A stretch of DNA of 33,732 bases, taken from positions 27,015 through 60,746 of the IMG/VR virus record IMGVR_UViG_3300001472_000009. The stretch is one strand, 5' to 3'. Positions 7,716 to 16,098 of this stretch are shown in pieces; within the stretch, counting starts at the first letter, position 1, and every line of letters starts with the position of its first letter. The stretch comes from a virus. Made by a program: the position numbers and the translations under genes. Under the pieces are notes generated by a model. The model saw nothing but the letters and a program-made list of their open reading frames with translations. It had not been told where the DNA came from and searched no databases.

Positions 7716-8158
7716 TGGGCTTAATTATTAAAGGCGAACACAAAATTATTTCTAAAAAAGAAATGCAAGATAAGGTTGCTCAGGAAATAGAAAATAACGT
7801 TCAAGATGGAACTGAAAAACTGTCTGATTCTCAAAAAGAAATTCGTAAAGAAATCGCTAGTGCAAAAAGACATCGTGAATTTATGCAAAGAGTTGCAGAT
7901 AAGAAAGCGGTATCTACTAGAGAAGAACGTAAGATTGTTGAGAAAGAAGTTATCGAAACACCTGAGATTATTGTAGAAGCAAGAGCAGAAAAAGAAGCAG
8001 TATTGGCTTCTAAATCTGTATCACTTGCACAAAGACCAGATTTTGATTCAATGACTAAAAAAGAAATAGATATGTGGGCTGATGAAAATCTAGGTTTAAC
8101 ACTAGACCGTAGAAAAACAAAAGCTGATTTAATCAAACAAATCAACGAAAATCTATAA
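7715..8158 (+). CDS. Coiled-coil protein with C-terminal Rho-N/SAP-like helix-turn-helix
   Basis: A 147-residue, highly charged protein. Residues 15-110 are long helix and coiled coil. The last 35 residues (MTKKEIDMWADENLGLTLDRRKTKADLIKQI) fit the helix-extended-loop-helix pattern of Rho N-terminal or SAP-like nucleic-acid-binding domains, in which K-x-x-L-I-x-x-I closes the fold. Nucleic-acid binding is therefore an inference from pattern only. It overlaps the preceding gene by one base and ends at a late-type TATAAATAA box. Confidence 0.6.
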   Translation: MGLIIKGEHKIISKKEMQDKVAQEIENNVQDGTEKLSDSQKEIRKEIASAKRHREFMQRVADKKAVSTREERKIVEKEVIETPEIIVEARAEKEAVLASKSVSLAQRPDFDSMTKKEIDMWADENLGLTLDRRKTKADLIKQINENL

Positions 8159-8162
8159 ATAA
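8154..8162 (+). promoter_or_regulatory. Possible late promoter box TATAAATAA
   Basis: The exact T4 late consensus TATAAATA overlaps the stop codon of the upstream gene and lies 38 bases before the nuclease start. Because it sits in very A/T-rich sequence it could be chance. Confidence 0.35.
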
Positions 8163-8165
8163 TAC

Positions 8166-8194
8166 TTGCATTGTTTGAATTTTTGTAGTATACT
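8166..8194 (+). promoter_or_regulatory. Sigma70-type promoter for the nuclease gene, leaderless configuration
   Basis: TTGCAT (8166-8171) and TATACT (8189-8194) are separated by 17 bases. The ATG at 8201 falls seven bases after the -10 box, at the expected transcription start, so this mRNA would be leaderless. The box TATACTATAAGTAT is nearly repeated at the 31006 promoter (TATACTATGAGTAT). Confidence 0.65.
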
Positions 8195-8200
8195 ATAAGT

Positions 8201-8890
8201 ATGCTAAATGAAAAATTCAAATATGAACCAATGGAGCGTGTTAATGTAGATGGCTCACGCCATTATCAAACACCTGGAGGCAAGCCATTGCCAAGTGTAA
8301 CTACAGTACTAGATGCACTTAAAGATAAAACAGCAATATATGAGTGGCGTAAAAGAGTAGGCGATGAAGAAGCAAATCGTATTATGAAACTTGCCACAGG
8401 CATAGGTACTCAAGTTCACTTACATGTCGAAAAATTTATACTTGATGAAGATAGACCAAATGGTACAAATCTTATTCATCAAATGTCAAAAGAATTATCA
8501 AACATTATTATTGAAAAGGGACTCTCAAACGTAGATGAAGTTTGGGGCACAGAAGTTCCTTTATACTATCCCGGATTATATGCAGGTACTACGGATTGTG
8601 TTGGCGTATGGAAAGGCAAACCTGCTATCATTGATTTTAAGACTACTCGTAAACCAAAAAAGCGTGAATGGATTGATGATTATTTTTTACAAGGTGCCGC
8701 ATATTCAGCCGCACATAATGAAATACATGGAACAGATATCAAAACTATCGTAATCATGATGATTGGTTGGGATGAAGAAGCAGACAATAAAGGCAATTAT
8801 CAAGAATTTGTTGTAGAAGAAAACGAATTTAGCAAGTATTCACTGCAATGGGCCAACAAGGTTCAAGAGTATTTTGATAAATACATGTAG
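8201..8890 (+). CDS. PD-(D/E)XK nuclease, exonuclease-like
   Basis: A 229-residue protein of the YqaJ/Cas4/RecB-type PD-(D/E)XK superfamily. The core is visible: a conserved E in WGTEVPLYYP, then GLYAGTTDCVGVW with the metal-binding Asp, then AIIDFKTTRKPKK supplying the D-x-K pair, and a downstream Gln/Tyr motif (FLQGAAYSAAHNE). Such enzymes degrade or trim DNA ends in a metal-dependent way, and phage versions act in recombination, repair or host-DNA breakdown. The start at 8201 is preferred because MLNEKFKYEPMERVNVDGSRHY looks like a complete N-terminus and the sigma70-type promoter ends immediately upstream. That promoter type suggests early or middle expression, unlike the late genes on either side. 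Confidence 0.8.
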   Translation: MLNEKFKYEPMERVNVDGSRHYQTPGGKPLPSVTTVLDALKDKTAIYEWRKRVGDEEANRIMKLATGIGTQVHLHVEKFILDEDRPNGTNLIHQMSKELSNIIIEKGLSNVDEVWGTEVPLYYPGLYAGTTDCVGVWKGKPAIIDFKTTRKPKKREWIDDYFLQGAAYSAAHNEIHGTDIKTIVIMMIGWDEEADNKGNYQEFVVEENEFSKYSLQWANKVQEYFDKYM

Positions 8891-8906
8891 TAACTAGGAG
8901 TTTTAG

Positions 8907-9692
8907 ATGGCTACAACTAATGTTAAAATTTTACTAAGACGTGGACTAAGAGAAGAAATTAGTGCAGACACCCTTGAAACGGGAGAAATGGGATTTGCTT
9001 ATGATACCAATCAATTATATGTTGGTATTGACTCAGCAATAAATGAACTTATATTTGACCCATTTGCAAATGCACAAGCAGTCGTACAGTCTTGGTTAGA
9101 TAGTGCGGATAACCCAGAACCGGGACTAAAAATTGATGAAGATTTAGTTATTCGTCAAGTACAGGATGTGGATGCACTTATAGTCGCAATGGAAGGTTCA
9201 AGTACACCTTTTAATGTGCATGAGTATGCACGTGCAAGACGTAACGTTGAAGTCGTAACAGAAAACTCTTTCAATCAAATGTTCGCAGACCAGCATTTAC
9301 AATCGCTAGATGCATCAACTGGTAGGCGTTCTAGTCTATTTAAAAAAGAATTAACAACAACAGCAGGTACATTTCTACGATACCTTAAAACCGATTGCAC
9401 ATCTTTCTTTGTTGATTACTCACTCAAACAAACAAACAATGTTAACACATATGTAAGAGTGGGACAAATAAAAGTAATTAATGGTGTCCCTCAAGGTATC
9501 AACCAAGTAAAACTTAGTGATGATAACACAGAAATCTGGCAAGATGATGGTGATAGTATCGCAGACGCAGATGAATTTTCAAATATTAATTTTACTGCGG
9601 AAATCGATGGTGATGATATAAAGTTCAATTATACACAACTTTCAGGATATCAGACAGAGATAAGTTTTACAGTTAAACGATGGACAATGTAA
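8907..9692 (+). CDS. Tail-fibre/structural protein with Mtd-like N-terminal domain
   Basis: A 261-residue protein. Residues 4-42 (VKILLRRGLREEISADTLETGEMGFAYDTNQLYVGID) match the N-terminal module of the phage major tropism determinant and many fibre proteins, which typically read RRGT, a GE-x-GF/Y step and DTxxLxxG. The middle is helical, with a long beta-rich C-terminal region (residues 150-261). It is likely to sit on the virion, in a fibre or baseplate-attached element. TAGGAG lies about eight bases before the ATG. The adjacent 146-residue gene starts two bases after its stop and may be a partner or chaperone. Confidence 0.65.
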   Translation: MATTNVKILLRRGLREEISADTLETGEMGFAYDTNQLYVGIDSAINELIFDPFANAQAVVQSWLDSADNPEPGLKIDEDLVIRQVQDVDALIVAMEGSSTPFNVHEYARARRNVEVVTENSFNQMFADQHLQSLDASTGRRSSLFKKELTTTAGTFLRYLKTDCTSFFVDYSLKQTNNVNTYVRVGQIKVINGVPQGINQVKLSDDNTEIWQDDGDSIADADEFSNINFTAEIDGDDIKFNYTQLSGYQTEISFTVKRWTM

Positions 9693-9693
9693 T

Positions 9694-10134
9694 ATGCAAG
9701 ATAAAGCTACTTTGCTTTATGAGTGGCGACAAATTAGACTAAAACTACAAGAAAACTTCTCAGAAAAGCAATTACAAGAAACTATGGATTGGTTCGCTAG
9801 TCTAAAACCAGCAGTCCATGGATTTAATTATGACGATATGTACACTTGGCCAGATATATGGGAATATATCAATGAAGGTTGGTATACACTAAGTGGAAAT
9901 GGACTAGCATCTTACTATACTTTAGATTTTGCTTACCCAGATAAAGATACTCAACTTTGGTTAGTACATGATATATTATATGGAGATATGTATTTGGTTA
10001 CATATATCGATGGATACATAGTCAATAGGTCAGGTGGAAAACTATGTAAGTATGAAGAAAACAAAAAAGACTTGCATATCATGAAAAAATTTGATAAAAT
10101 AGAGATTATTTCGACACTTAAGGATCGGAAATAA
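9694..10134 (+). CDS. Unknown phage protein next to fibre-like gene
   Basis: A 146-residue, Trp/Tyr-rich soluble protein (YEWRQIRLKLQENFSEKQLQETMDWFASL, then YDDMYTWPDIWEYINEG). It starts two bases after the fibre-like gene, so translation is coupled. The small size, aromatic content and position directly after a fibre-type gene are consistent with a fibre assembly or capping factor, but no family is recognised. The end overlaps a late-type AATAAATAC box at 10130-10138. Confidence 0.55.
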   Translation: MQDKATLLYEWRQIRLKLQENFSEKQLQETMDWFASLKPAVHGFNYDDMYTWPDIWEYINEGWYTLSGNGLASYYTLDFAYPDKDTQLWLVHDILYGDMYLVTYIDGYIVNRSGGKLCKYEENKKDLHIMKKFDKIEIISTLKDRK

Positions 10135-10153
10135 ATACATATATAATTAACTA

Positions 10154-10162
10154 CATAAATAC
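10154..10162 (+). promoter_or_regulatory. Late-type promoter box CATAAATAC
   Basis: CATAAATAC lies 10 bases before the ATG at 10173, and a second copy (AATAAATAC) is at 10130-10138. The nearer box would give a leader of only a few bases, so the distal one is the more usable promoter. Confidence 0.45.
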
Positions 10163-10172
10163 GAGAAAGCAA

Positions 10173-10478
10173 ATGTTAAAAACAAAACAATATAAAGAAG
10201 GCGATATAGTTACAATAGTAATGACTGGTGGACAGGAATTACTAGGGAAGTTTGTTAGCGAAAGCGGTACAGATTTTATCGTTAAAAAACCATTGACTTT
10301 GGTCTTTGGTAAACAGATTTCGTTTCAACCATTCACTGTTACAGGTGATAGTGAAGGCGAAGTTGTTCTACGTGACGATAAAATAGTTTCAGTTTTGAGA
10401 ACAAACAAAGAAACAACAAAGGCATACCAGTCTGCAACAAGTGGATTAGTAACGCCGGACAAAGGATTAATTACGTAA
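10173..10478 (+). CDS. Sm-like (LSm fold) phage protein
   Basis: A 101-residue protein. Residues 9-46 (EGDIVTIVMTGGQELLGKFVSESGTDFIVKKPLTL) follow the Sm1 strand pattern, with a G in the bent second strand and a hydrophobic strand 3, as in the Sm-like domains I recall from T4-like cyanophages. No Sm2 RNA-binding motif is evident, so RNA binding is not demonstrated. Its stop overlaps the start of the PAAR gene (TAATG). In this position it may be a virion assembly protein rather than a riboregulator. Confidence 0.6.
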   Translation: MLKTKQYKEGDIVTIVMTGGQELLGKFVSESGTDFIVKKPLTLVFGKQISFQPFTVTGDSEGEVVLRDDKIVSVLRTNKETTKAYQSATSGLVTPDKGLIT

Positions 10479-10783
10479 TGCCAGGAGCCGCAAGAACAAC
10501 AGATGCAACAACTAACCACCCACCATGTGGGCCTGGTAAGTGTGATATGGGGTCTGATAATGTCATTATCAATGGACTAAATGCATTTAGAGTTACAGAC
10601 AAAGATACACCGCATGGTAAACCTTTAGGTGATCCTCTAGTCTGTGTACCACATGTAACACCTCTTGTCTCAGGATCTCCAAATGTAATTGTTAATGGTA
10701 GACAATTAGGTAGAATTGGTGACCCATTTTCATGTGGTATCGTAGTAGCATCAGGTTCGGGCAATGTCATTATAAATGGTTAG
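10478..10783 (+). CDS. PAAR-domain spike-tip protein
   Basis: A 101-residue protein with the PAAR repeat pattern: MPGAARTTDATTNHP, then GSDNVIINGLNAFRVTDKDTPHG, then SPNVIVNGRQLGRIGDPFSCG and a final SGNVIING. Conserved His and Cys residues (H14, C17, C22, H46, H59 and the C in FSCG) supply the metal site that sharpens the cone at the tip of the baseplate spike. It corresponds in role to T4 gp5.4. It is a strong marker that the phage has a contractile tail. It is coupled to the Sm-like gene and is followed after 10 bases by the large structural gene. Confidence 0.85.
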   Translation: MPGAARTTDATTNHPPCGPGKCDMGSDNVIINGLNAFRVTDKDTPHGKPLGDPLVCVPHVTPLVSGSPNVIVNGRQLGRIGDPFSCGIVVASGSGNVIING

Positions 10784-10793
10784 GATTTAAATT

Positions 10794-12524
10794 ATGGCTA
10801 GTGAAGCAGAAATCGAAAGACTATATCAAGAGTTTGTAAATAGAGGTGGAGGACAATTTACGTTCTCTAACGTAAACACTACGCCTGCTCAGTATTATAG
10901 TGCAACATCTTCTGCATCATTGACACCAGGACAACAAGCGGCTCTATTAGCAAAACAAGAACAATTTAACAGGCAATCTGCATTGTCAACTATTGCTAGT
11001 GAGTTAGCAGGAAACAATTTTTCTAATCCTTATATAGCAAGAGCCGATAATAGTACAGGTATTATTCAGAACTTTGCTTTAAATCCAACATTAGCAAACG
11101 TAACTGCATTAGCAGGTGCATTCGGTTCATTCAACGCAGTTGAACAGACAGCTATATTTGCCGGTATATTAGAACTTACTGGTGTTGATATGGGTAATGT
11201 AATTAAAATATTAGGTATAGGTGCATTAGGACTTGCATTATTTTCTTCTTTAAAAAATCACACAGCAGGACAAATGACAGACTTGCCAAAAACTTTATCA
11301 GATGCAAGTGCATTGGCAGGAATGAATTCACAGTTTGGTGAGCAAAAAGATAGTTGCTCATTTTTTAATGAGATACTAGGAGTATTAAGTGGAGCATTCG
11401 ATGGTTCAATGGATTTCATTGATACTGCTTTCGAAAAGTTAAATGGATTTTTACAACAAACAGGTATATCAGGAATTATAGACCAAATCACAAGTGCTAT
11501 TAGTGGTGCAGGTGGAATTATAGGTGATGTAATTAATGCAGTATCAGGTATTATAAATTCAGCAACATCAGTAATCAGTGGTGTATTGGGACAGATAGGA
11601 AGTCTAGTAGGAAAAGTTACAAATGCAATAGCAGACGTAGTAAATCAAATCGCAAAAGAGGCAGAAAAACTTTTAAATTTAGCAACAGAATTAGCTTCAA
11701 AGGCATTAGCTTTAGCAATGGCGGCCGCTTCATTAGACCCATGTCAAATGGCAGTCATACTTAATACAGGAAGTAATGATATGAAAGGCGCAGTAGATAA
11801 ACTGACACAGCCTATGGATACACTTTCTTCTATTCCGACAACAATAGATAGTAGAGCCGATGCAGGTACAGTTATGAAAACTATGGACCAAGCAAAGCAA
11901 GAGGCATCACAGGCACCAGGCGTCCCACAGTCTCCATTTACTGATACTGCTAAACTACATCAACCATTAGATGCATATTTGCATAATCTGTTTAATGAAG
12001 TTACCGGTATATTTGGTGACACGTTTGATACGATTAAGAATGCAGTAGGTGGTTCTGTAGTTTCAACTGCATCTAGTACTGGATCACTTGCCTCATCTTC
12101 TAATGCAAAACCTAATAAACAAACAACGACTATATCAAGCGATGCGTGGAGACAATGGCAGGGAACTTTTTCAAATACATTATTAGGATTAAAAAGAGAT
12201 ATCAAACATCTTAAGATGTTTATACAACAGGCTATTAATACTAAAACATTCTCTACAGAAGAATTGAAGAAACAAGCAATCATACTTTCAGAAACATTAG
12301 CAGAAAATGAAACTGCGGTATCTGCCGAGTTAAAAAGTGCAAATAGTCAACTAGTATATGAATCAGATGGTAATAAGTTTAGAATTGATAGTTTAGAACA
12401 AAACAAACTAGCACTTTTAAATTCTAAAGTTGCACCACATACACAAAGATTAATAAATCGTGTACAAAGAAGTTACGCAGATTCAGTAACACAGTGGAAT
12501 TCAATAGACCAGAATGTTAGATAA
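10794..12524 (+). CDS. Large virion-type protein with long hydrophobic/amphipathic helices
   Basis: A 576-residue protein. Residues about 100-150 are hydrophobic (FAGILELTGVDMGNVIKILGIGALGLALFSSL), and residues 195-310 are an alternating Gly/Ile/Ser helical region (SGIIDQITSAISGAGGIIGDVINAVSGIINSATSVISG) typical of membrane-active or tape-measure-like segments. The C-terminal 120 residues are charged helices. Its place after the PAAR gene suggests a baseplate or spike-associated protein, perhaps involved in membrane penetration. No enzyme motif is seen. The stop overlaps the next start (TAATG). Confidence 0.6.
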   Translation: MASEAEIERLYQEFVNRGGGQFTFSNVNTTPAQYYSATSSASLTPGQQAALLAKQEQFNRQSALSTIASELAGNNFSNPYIARADNSTGIIQNFALNPTLANVTALAGAFGSFNAVEQTAIFAGILELTGVDMGNVIKILGIGALGLALFSSLKNHTAGQMTDLPKTLSDASALAGMNSQFGEQKDSCSFFNEILGVLSGAFDGSMDFIDTAFEKLNGFLQQTGISGIIDQITSAISGAGGIIGDVINAVSGIINSATSVISGVLGQIGSLVGKVTNAIADVVNQIAKEAEKLLNLATELASKALALAMAAASLDPCQMAVILNTGSNDMKGAVDKLTQPMDTLSSIPTTIDSRADAGTVMKTMDQAKQEASQAPGVPQSPFTDTAKLHQPLDAYLHNLFNEVTGIFGDTFDTIKNAVGGSVVSTASSTGSLASSSNAKPNKQTTTISSDAWRQWQGTFSNTLLGLKRDIKHLKMFIQQAINTKTFSTEELKKQAIILSETLAENETAVSAELKSANSQLVYESDGNKFRIDSLEQNKLALLNSKVAPHTQRLINRVQRSYADSVTQWNSIDQNVR

Positions 12525-13222
12525 TGATAGGCATTTTTGGTGATAGTTTCGCCCACGAATTTAATAATAAAGTAGCACCGGGTTGGCCAACCCATTTATC
12601 CAGACTATATAACGAGAAAGTTGAAAATCATAGTTGGTATGGTACCTCTTTATCTTATTCATATAGAAAATATTTAGAAACTGATGTATTGAAATATTCT
12701 AAATTAATTTTTATATGTACTGAGCCTGGACGTCAGCATCTTATCGATACAAACGGTAAAGAATTATTATATAATAATCAGACATGGAAAACATCTTATG
12801 ATTTAAATTATCATCCTGAAATGCAAGAAAAGTTTGATATAAACGAAGACGATAGTACAAACAAACAAGTGTTAAAAGCGGCAGAATTAATGAATGCATG
12901 GTTTCCTGAAACTTGGAACTTTTTAGAAGAAGTTATAAAACGTGACGTAACAAGAACACACTCTAATTCTTTAGTTATGAATATAATGGATTTATCTAAT
13001 ATTACAAATTTAGATGTTAATGGAAATTTAATGATTGATTACATAGAATCAAAGGAACTAGGCAGAACATGTCATTTGAGTAAGAAACAAAACGTAGAAC
13101 TAGCTGGATACATTAAAAGATATTTTGATAACAGATTTGATATACATAATACTTTTAATAATGTAGAAAGATATTACACAAAAGCAAACACATTGAATGA
13201 AGCAGGATTAATAAGAATATGA
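12524..13222 (+). CDS. SGNH-hydrolase-like protein (short form)
   Basis: A 232-residue protein whose N-terminus MIGIFGDSFAHEF matches block I of SGNH/GDSL hydrolases (G-D-S nucleophile at residues 6-8). The WYGTSLSYSY segment (about 38-47) may be block II, and KLIFICTEPGRQ the central strand. A clear C-terminal D-x-x-H is not obvious, so activity is uncertain. Such proteins in phages may deacylate or deacetylate surface glycans. It starts a run of three overlapping genes, the next two being degenerate SDR-like proteins, hinting at a shared surface-glycan or tail-associated role. Confidence 0.6.
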   Translation: MIGIFGDSFAHEFNNKVAPGWPTHLSRLYNEKVENHSWYGTSLSYSYRKYLETDVLKYSKLIFICTEPGRQHLIDTNGKELLYNNQTWKTSYDLNYHPEMQEKFDINEDDSTNKQVLKAAELMNAWFPETWNFLEEVIKRDVTRTHSNSLVMNIMDLSNITNLDVNGNLMIDYIESKELGRTCHLSKKQNVELAGYIKRYFDNRFDIHNTFNNVERYYTKANTLNEAGLIRI

Positions 13223-13845
13223 ATACAACTTGGGTATTTGGAGAATCATCTGAATTTTCTAAAAAATTGATAGAAGAAGCAAACAAAAAAGATGATACTG
13301 TTTGTACATTTGGTAGAAGATGTACAGACTATAAAGATATAGCATTATTTCTTAAAAAGTATTATAAAGACCAACCAACAAAAATTATTATAAATGCTAA
13401 AACTGATTTTGAATTAGAAGATACTAGGCATGCAACAGATATTACCTTTAAATATATTACACCAATACAAACTATAAGTTTTCTTGCAGACATTCTTAAT
13501 TTTATAGGGGAAAAGGCATCAGCTAATAGACTGCCTGTGACAGTTGTGTATATTACAAGTTCAGCTACAACAAACAGCAATCAAAGCCGTAAGACACTAT
13601 GGCGATTAAGAGAATATATAGGGTTAAGACATATACAACAGGCGGCTATGTCAGCATGTGATACAAGATATATGCAAGTATTAGGGGTTAGTCCATCATA
13701 TATGGACAACTCAAATATTGATTTATATTCGAAACAAGTAATAGATATATTATACAATCCACCAGAAGTAAGAAGAGGATTAGCTGATTTGCATTTCCTT
13801 GATAAAGGATGGATAAGTTTATACGGATTAAAATTTCATGAGTAA
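13219..13845 (+). CDS. Degenerate short-chain-dehydrogenase-like protein, copy 1
   Basis: A 208-residue protein with the Rossmann-like order of SDR enzymes: TTWVFGESSEFSKKLIEEA at the N-terminus in place of the glycine-rich loop, KIIINAKTDFE in the NAG position, VTVVYITSSATT for the catalytic-Ser strand, and YIGLRHIQQAAMSA where SDRs carry Y-x3-K. The catalytic lysine is replaced by arginine and the N-terminal glycine motif is largely lost, so it may not be a normal oxidoreductase. It overlaps both neighbours (ATGA with the previous gene, eight bases with the next). The next gene is clearly a paralogue. Confidence 0.6.
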   Translation: MNTTWVFGESSEFSKKLIEEANKKDDTVCTFGRRCTDYKDIALFLKKYYKDQPTKIIINAKTDFELEDTRHATDITFKYITPIQTISFLADILNFIGEKASANRLPVTVVYITSSATTNSNQSRKTLWRLREYIGLRHIQQAAMSACDTRYMQVLGVSPSYMDNSNIDLYSKQVIDILYNPPEVRRGLADLHFLDKGWISLYGLKFHE

Positions 13846-14461
13846 AGTTTGGTTATTTGGAGAAACATCTGAGTTTTCACAATCAATATTAAAAGAATTA
13901 AAAAATAAATCAGATGATATTCAAACATTTGGTAGAAGTAATATATCTTATAATGATCCTGTTATAGAACAGATTAATCTAAGTAAATTCCCACCCGATA
14001 AAATTATTATAAATGTGAATTTAGATTGGAATAAGGGTGAAATAAAATACAGTGATAGATGGGAAAAACCTTTAACAATTATAAGTTCTATTTCAGAATT
14101 ATTGAGATATTGTTATATAGAAACATCTAAAAATATAACAGTAGTATATGTAACAAGTTCAGTAACAATTCAACCATTAAATGATAAAGATTTTATTAAC
14201 TGGAAAGATTATATTTCTATACGACATACTCAGCAAGCCATGTGGTCTGCATATGATTCAAAAAAACTTAAAGTATTAGCAGTTAGTCCTGCTAATTTAG
14301 ATGATAATAATAGAAAAAAGTATGCAGAAAGATTAGTAGAAATTGCTTATAATCCACCAATAGATAGAAAATCTATAATAGATTTAAGTTGGTACGGTGG
14401 ATGGAAAAACAATGGTTACGAAAAAAATGAATGGCGTAATCTTTACGAAATTGATAAATAG
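13838..14461 (+). CDS. Degenerate short-chain-dehydrogenase-like protein, copy 2
   Basis: A 207-residue paralogue of the preceding protein. Shared positions include W-[VL]-FGE-[ST]-SEFS at the N-terminus, TFGR, KIIIN, VVY-[IV]-TSS, YI-[GS]-[LI]-RH-[IT]-QQA and YNPP. It too has Arg where SDRs have the catalytic Lys. The gene overlaps copy 1 by eight bases, as expected of a local duplication under tight packing. The stop codon is part of the late-type box GATAAATAG. Function is unknown; a heterodimer of the two copies is an attractive possibility. Confidence 0.6.
   Translation: MSKVWLFGETSEFSQSILKELKNKSDDIQTFGRSNISYNDPVIEQINLSKFPPDKIIINVNLDWNKGEIKYSDRWEKPLTIISSISELLRYCYIETSKNITVVYVTSSVTIQPLNDKDFINWKDYISIRHTQQAMWSAYDSKKLKVLAVSPANLDDNNRKKYAERLVEIAYNPPIDRKSIIDLSWYGGWKNNGYEKNEWRNLYEIDK
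14453..14461 (+). promoter_or_regulatory. Late-type promoter box GATAAATAG ending at the upstream stop
   Basis: GATAAATAG is followed four bases later by the ATG at 14466. The same arrangement, GATAAATA[GC]ATATATGCG, recurs at 30018-30034. Transcription from it would start about at the ATG, giving a leaderless message. Confidence 0.45.
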
Positions 14462-14465
14462 ATAT

Positions 14466-15155
14466 ATGCGTATAGAAGAAATCATAAAATCTGTAGAAGA
14501 AGGTATTAATGACCCTCATATATTTAAAGCAGTATTCATGGCTGGCGGCCCTGGTTCAGGAAAGTCATTTGTTGCTAAAAAGTTCCTTACAGGAACAGGT
14601 TTAAAGATGGTTAATTCAGACGAAATATTTGAACACCTAATGAATAAAAACAATTTACCATTAGAACCAGATACTATTGTTTCGCCACAAGGTAGAGAAC
14701 AAAGAGATAGAGCCAAAGTACTAACACAGAAACGTAAAAATACTTATATTGATGGACGTTTGGGTTTAATTATTGACGGTACTGGCAAAGACGTAATGAA
14801 GATTGGTAAAATTAAAGAAGAACTAGCAAAAATCGGTTATGATAATATGATGCTATTTGTTAACACAAGCGAAGAAGTAGCACAGGATCGTAATACTCAA
14901 CGTGCAAGAAGTATCCCAACAGAACTAGTAACAAAAATGTGGAAACAAGTACAAGATAACATTATGAAGTTTCAACAAATGTTTAGTGCAGGACGTTTCT
15001 TTGTTGTTGATAACTCTGGCGGATTAGAAGATCCAGAAAGAGCAGAAAATTTTACAAAAGTTAATAAGTCTATTGATAAATTTCTTATTCAACCACCAAC
15101 TAAGCGTCAAGCTAAACAGTGGATTGAAGACCAAAAAGCCAAACGTTCAAGTTAA
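14466..15155 (+). CDS. P-loop kinase, zeta-toxin/polynucleotide-kinase type
   Basis: A 229-residue protein counted from MRIEEIIKSVEEG at 14466. This start is chosen over the upstream in-frame ATG at 14397, which lies inside the previous gene. Residues 21-39 read KAVFMAGGPGSGKSFVAKK, a Walker A loop, followed by MVNSDEIFEHLM (the D of an NSD motif as in zeta-toxin and AAA_33 kinases), LIIDGTGKD (Walker B-like) and an arginine-rich lid (AQDRNTQRARSIPTE). Family members phosphorylate nucleic-acid ends, small molecules or UDP-sugars. The substrate cannot be told here. I recall kinases of this type as frequent in marine T4-like phages. It ends just before a strong sigma70-type promoter. Confidence 0.75.
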   Translation: MRIEEIIKSVEEGINDPHIFKAVFMAGGPGSGKSFVAKKFLTGTGLKMVNSDEIFEHLMNKNNLPLEPDTIVSPQGREQRDRAKVLTQKRKNTYIDGRLGLIIDGTGKDVMKIGKIKEELAKIGYDNMMLFVNTSEEVAQDRNTQRARSIPTELVTKMWKQVQDNIMKFQQMFSAGRFFVVDNSGGLEDPERAENFTKVNKSIDKFLIQPPTKRQAKQWIEDQKAKRSS

Positions 15156-15158
15156 GGC

Positions 15159-15187
15159 TTGACATTTCCCAACAAATATAGTATTAT
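15159..15187 (+). promoter_or_regulatory. Strong sigma70-type promoter
   Basis: TTGACA (15159-15164) and TATTAT (15182-15187) are spaced by 17 bases. The start would be about 15194, 18 bases before the glycosyltransferase ATG, with AAAGGTG as ribosome site. Confidence 0.75.
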
Positions 15188-15211
15188 AGTATATAACTTT
15201 AAAGGTGAATA

Positions 15212-16066
15212 ATGGCTAATAGTGTAATCGAAAACTTTCAAAACTATCGTAAAGATATTGACATGGAGTTTATACAAAAAACTCATGTACATTACTGTAC
15301 ACCTTGTTATGGTGGACAAGTGACAGAACCTTACTTCCGTAGTTGGACTAGGGCACATATGATGTTTACAAAATATCAAATACCTTATTCAGTTACAACA
15401 AGTGCAAACGAATCTTTAATATCAAGAGCAAGATGTCATATGGTAGCTTACTTTATGGCAAACCCAAAAGCAACACACATGATGTTTATTGATGCTGATA
15501 TTAACTTTGATTCATTAGATATATTACATATGTTGCAACATGATAAAGACATTGTTGTAGGTGCATATCCAAAGAAAGATTTAGATTGGCGAGGAATAGA
15601 ACGTAAAGTTTTAGGAGGTCGTGCAGATACTTTGGAACAGATACAACGAGCAGGTGCCAATTATGCATTAAACTTTGATTGGGAATTACAAGAAGATAAT
15701 ACACGTAAAATAAAAGCTAAAGATGGTTTAGTAAAGTTGCGTGATGCGGCAACTGGATTTATGTTGATTAAACGAGAAGTAATTGAAAAGATGATTGCCT
15801 CATATCCAGAGTTGTATTTTGAAAATGATTTAAATTTAGATGAAGAATTTGCTAAGTGGACTTATCTGTTTTTTGATTGTATGCATGAACAAGATACTAA
15901 AAGATATCTATCAGAAGATTATGCGTTTTGTCGTAGATGGCAAGCATTAGGTGGAGAAGTTTGGTTAGACCCACTAATCAATTTAGACCATATAGGACAT
16001 TTTACTTTTTCTGGAAATGTCGGTAAAATATTTCAACACGATTCTTCAATCGAGGATGATACATAA
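15212..16066 (+). CDS. GT-A-fold glycosyltransferase
   Basis: A 284-residue protein. The early strand is HVHYCTPCYGGQVTEPYFRSW, the metal-binding DxD motif lies in HMMFIDADINFDSLD (about residues 90-104), and later DAATGFMLIKREVIEKM and a SEDYAFCRRWQALGGEVWLDP segment provide the acceptor-side Asp typical of GT2/GT-A enzymes. It probably transfers a sugar from a nucleotide-sugar to DNA, glycan or protein. It is expressed from its own strong sigma70-type promoter and terminates at the hairpin at 16072, so it is probably monocistronic and early or middle. Confidence 0.75.
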   Translation: MANSVIENFQNYRKDIDMEFIQKTHVHYCTPCYGGQVTEPYFRSWTRAHMMFTKYQIPYSVTTSANESLISRARCHMVAYFMANPKATHMMFIDADINFDSLDILHMLQHDKDIVVGAYPKKDLDWRGIERKVLGGRADTLEQIQRAGANYALNFDWELQEDNTRKIKAKDGLVKLRDAATGFMLIKREVIEKMIASYPELYFENDLNLDEEFAKWTYLFFDCMHEQDTKRYLSEDYAFCRRWQALGGEVWLDPLINLDHIGHFTFSGNVGKIFQHDSSIEDDT

Positions 16067-16071
16067 GAAAT

Positions 16072-16097
16072 AAAGAGGGCCTAAGCCCCCTTTAAGT
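16072..16097 (+). terminator. Bidirectional intrinsic terminator between convergent units
   Basis: AAAGAGGGC (16072-16080) pairs with GCCCCCTTT (16085-16093) across a CTAA loop, with one A-C mismatch. TTT precedes AAGTTTT on the plus side, and TTTATTT follows on the minus side. It ends the glycosyltransferase and the minus-strand small-gene operon. Confidence 0.75.
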
Positions 16098-16098
16098 T

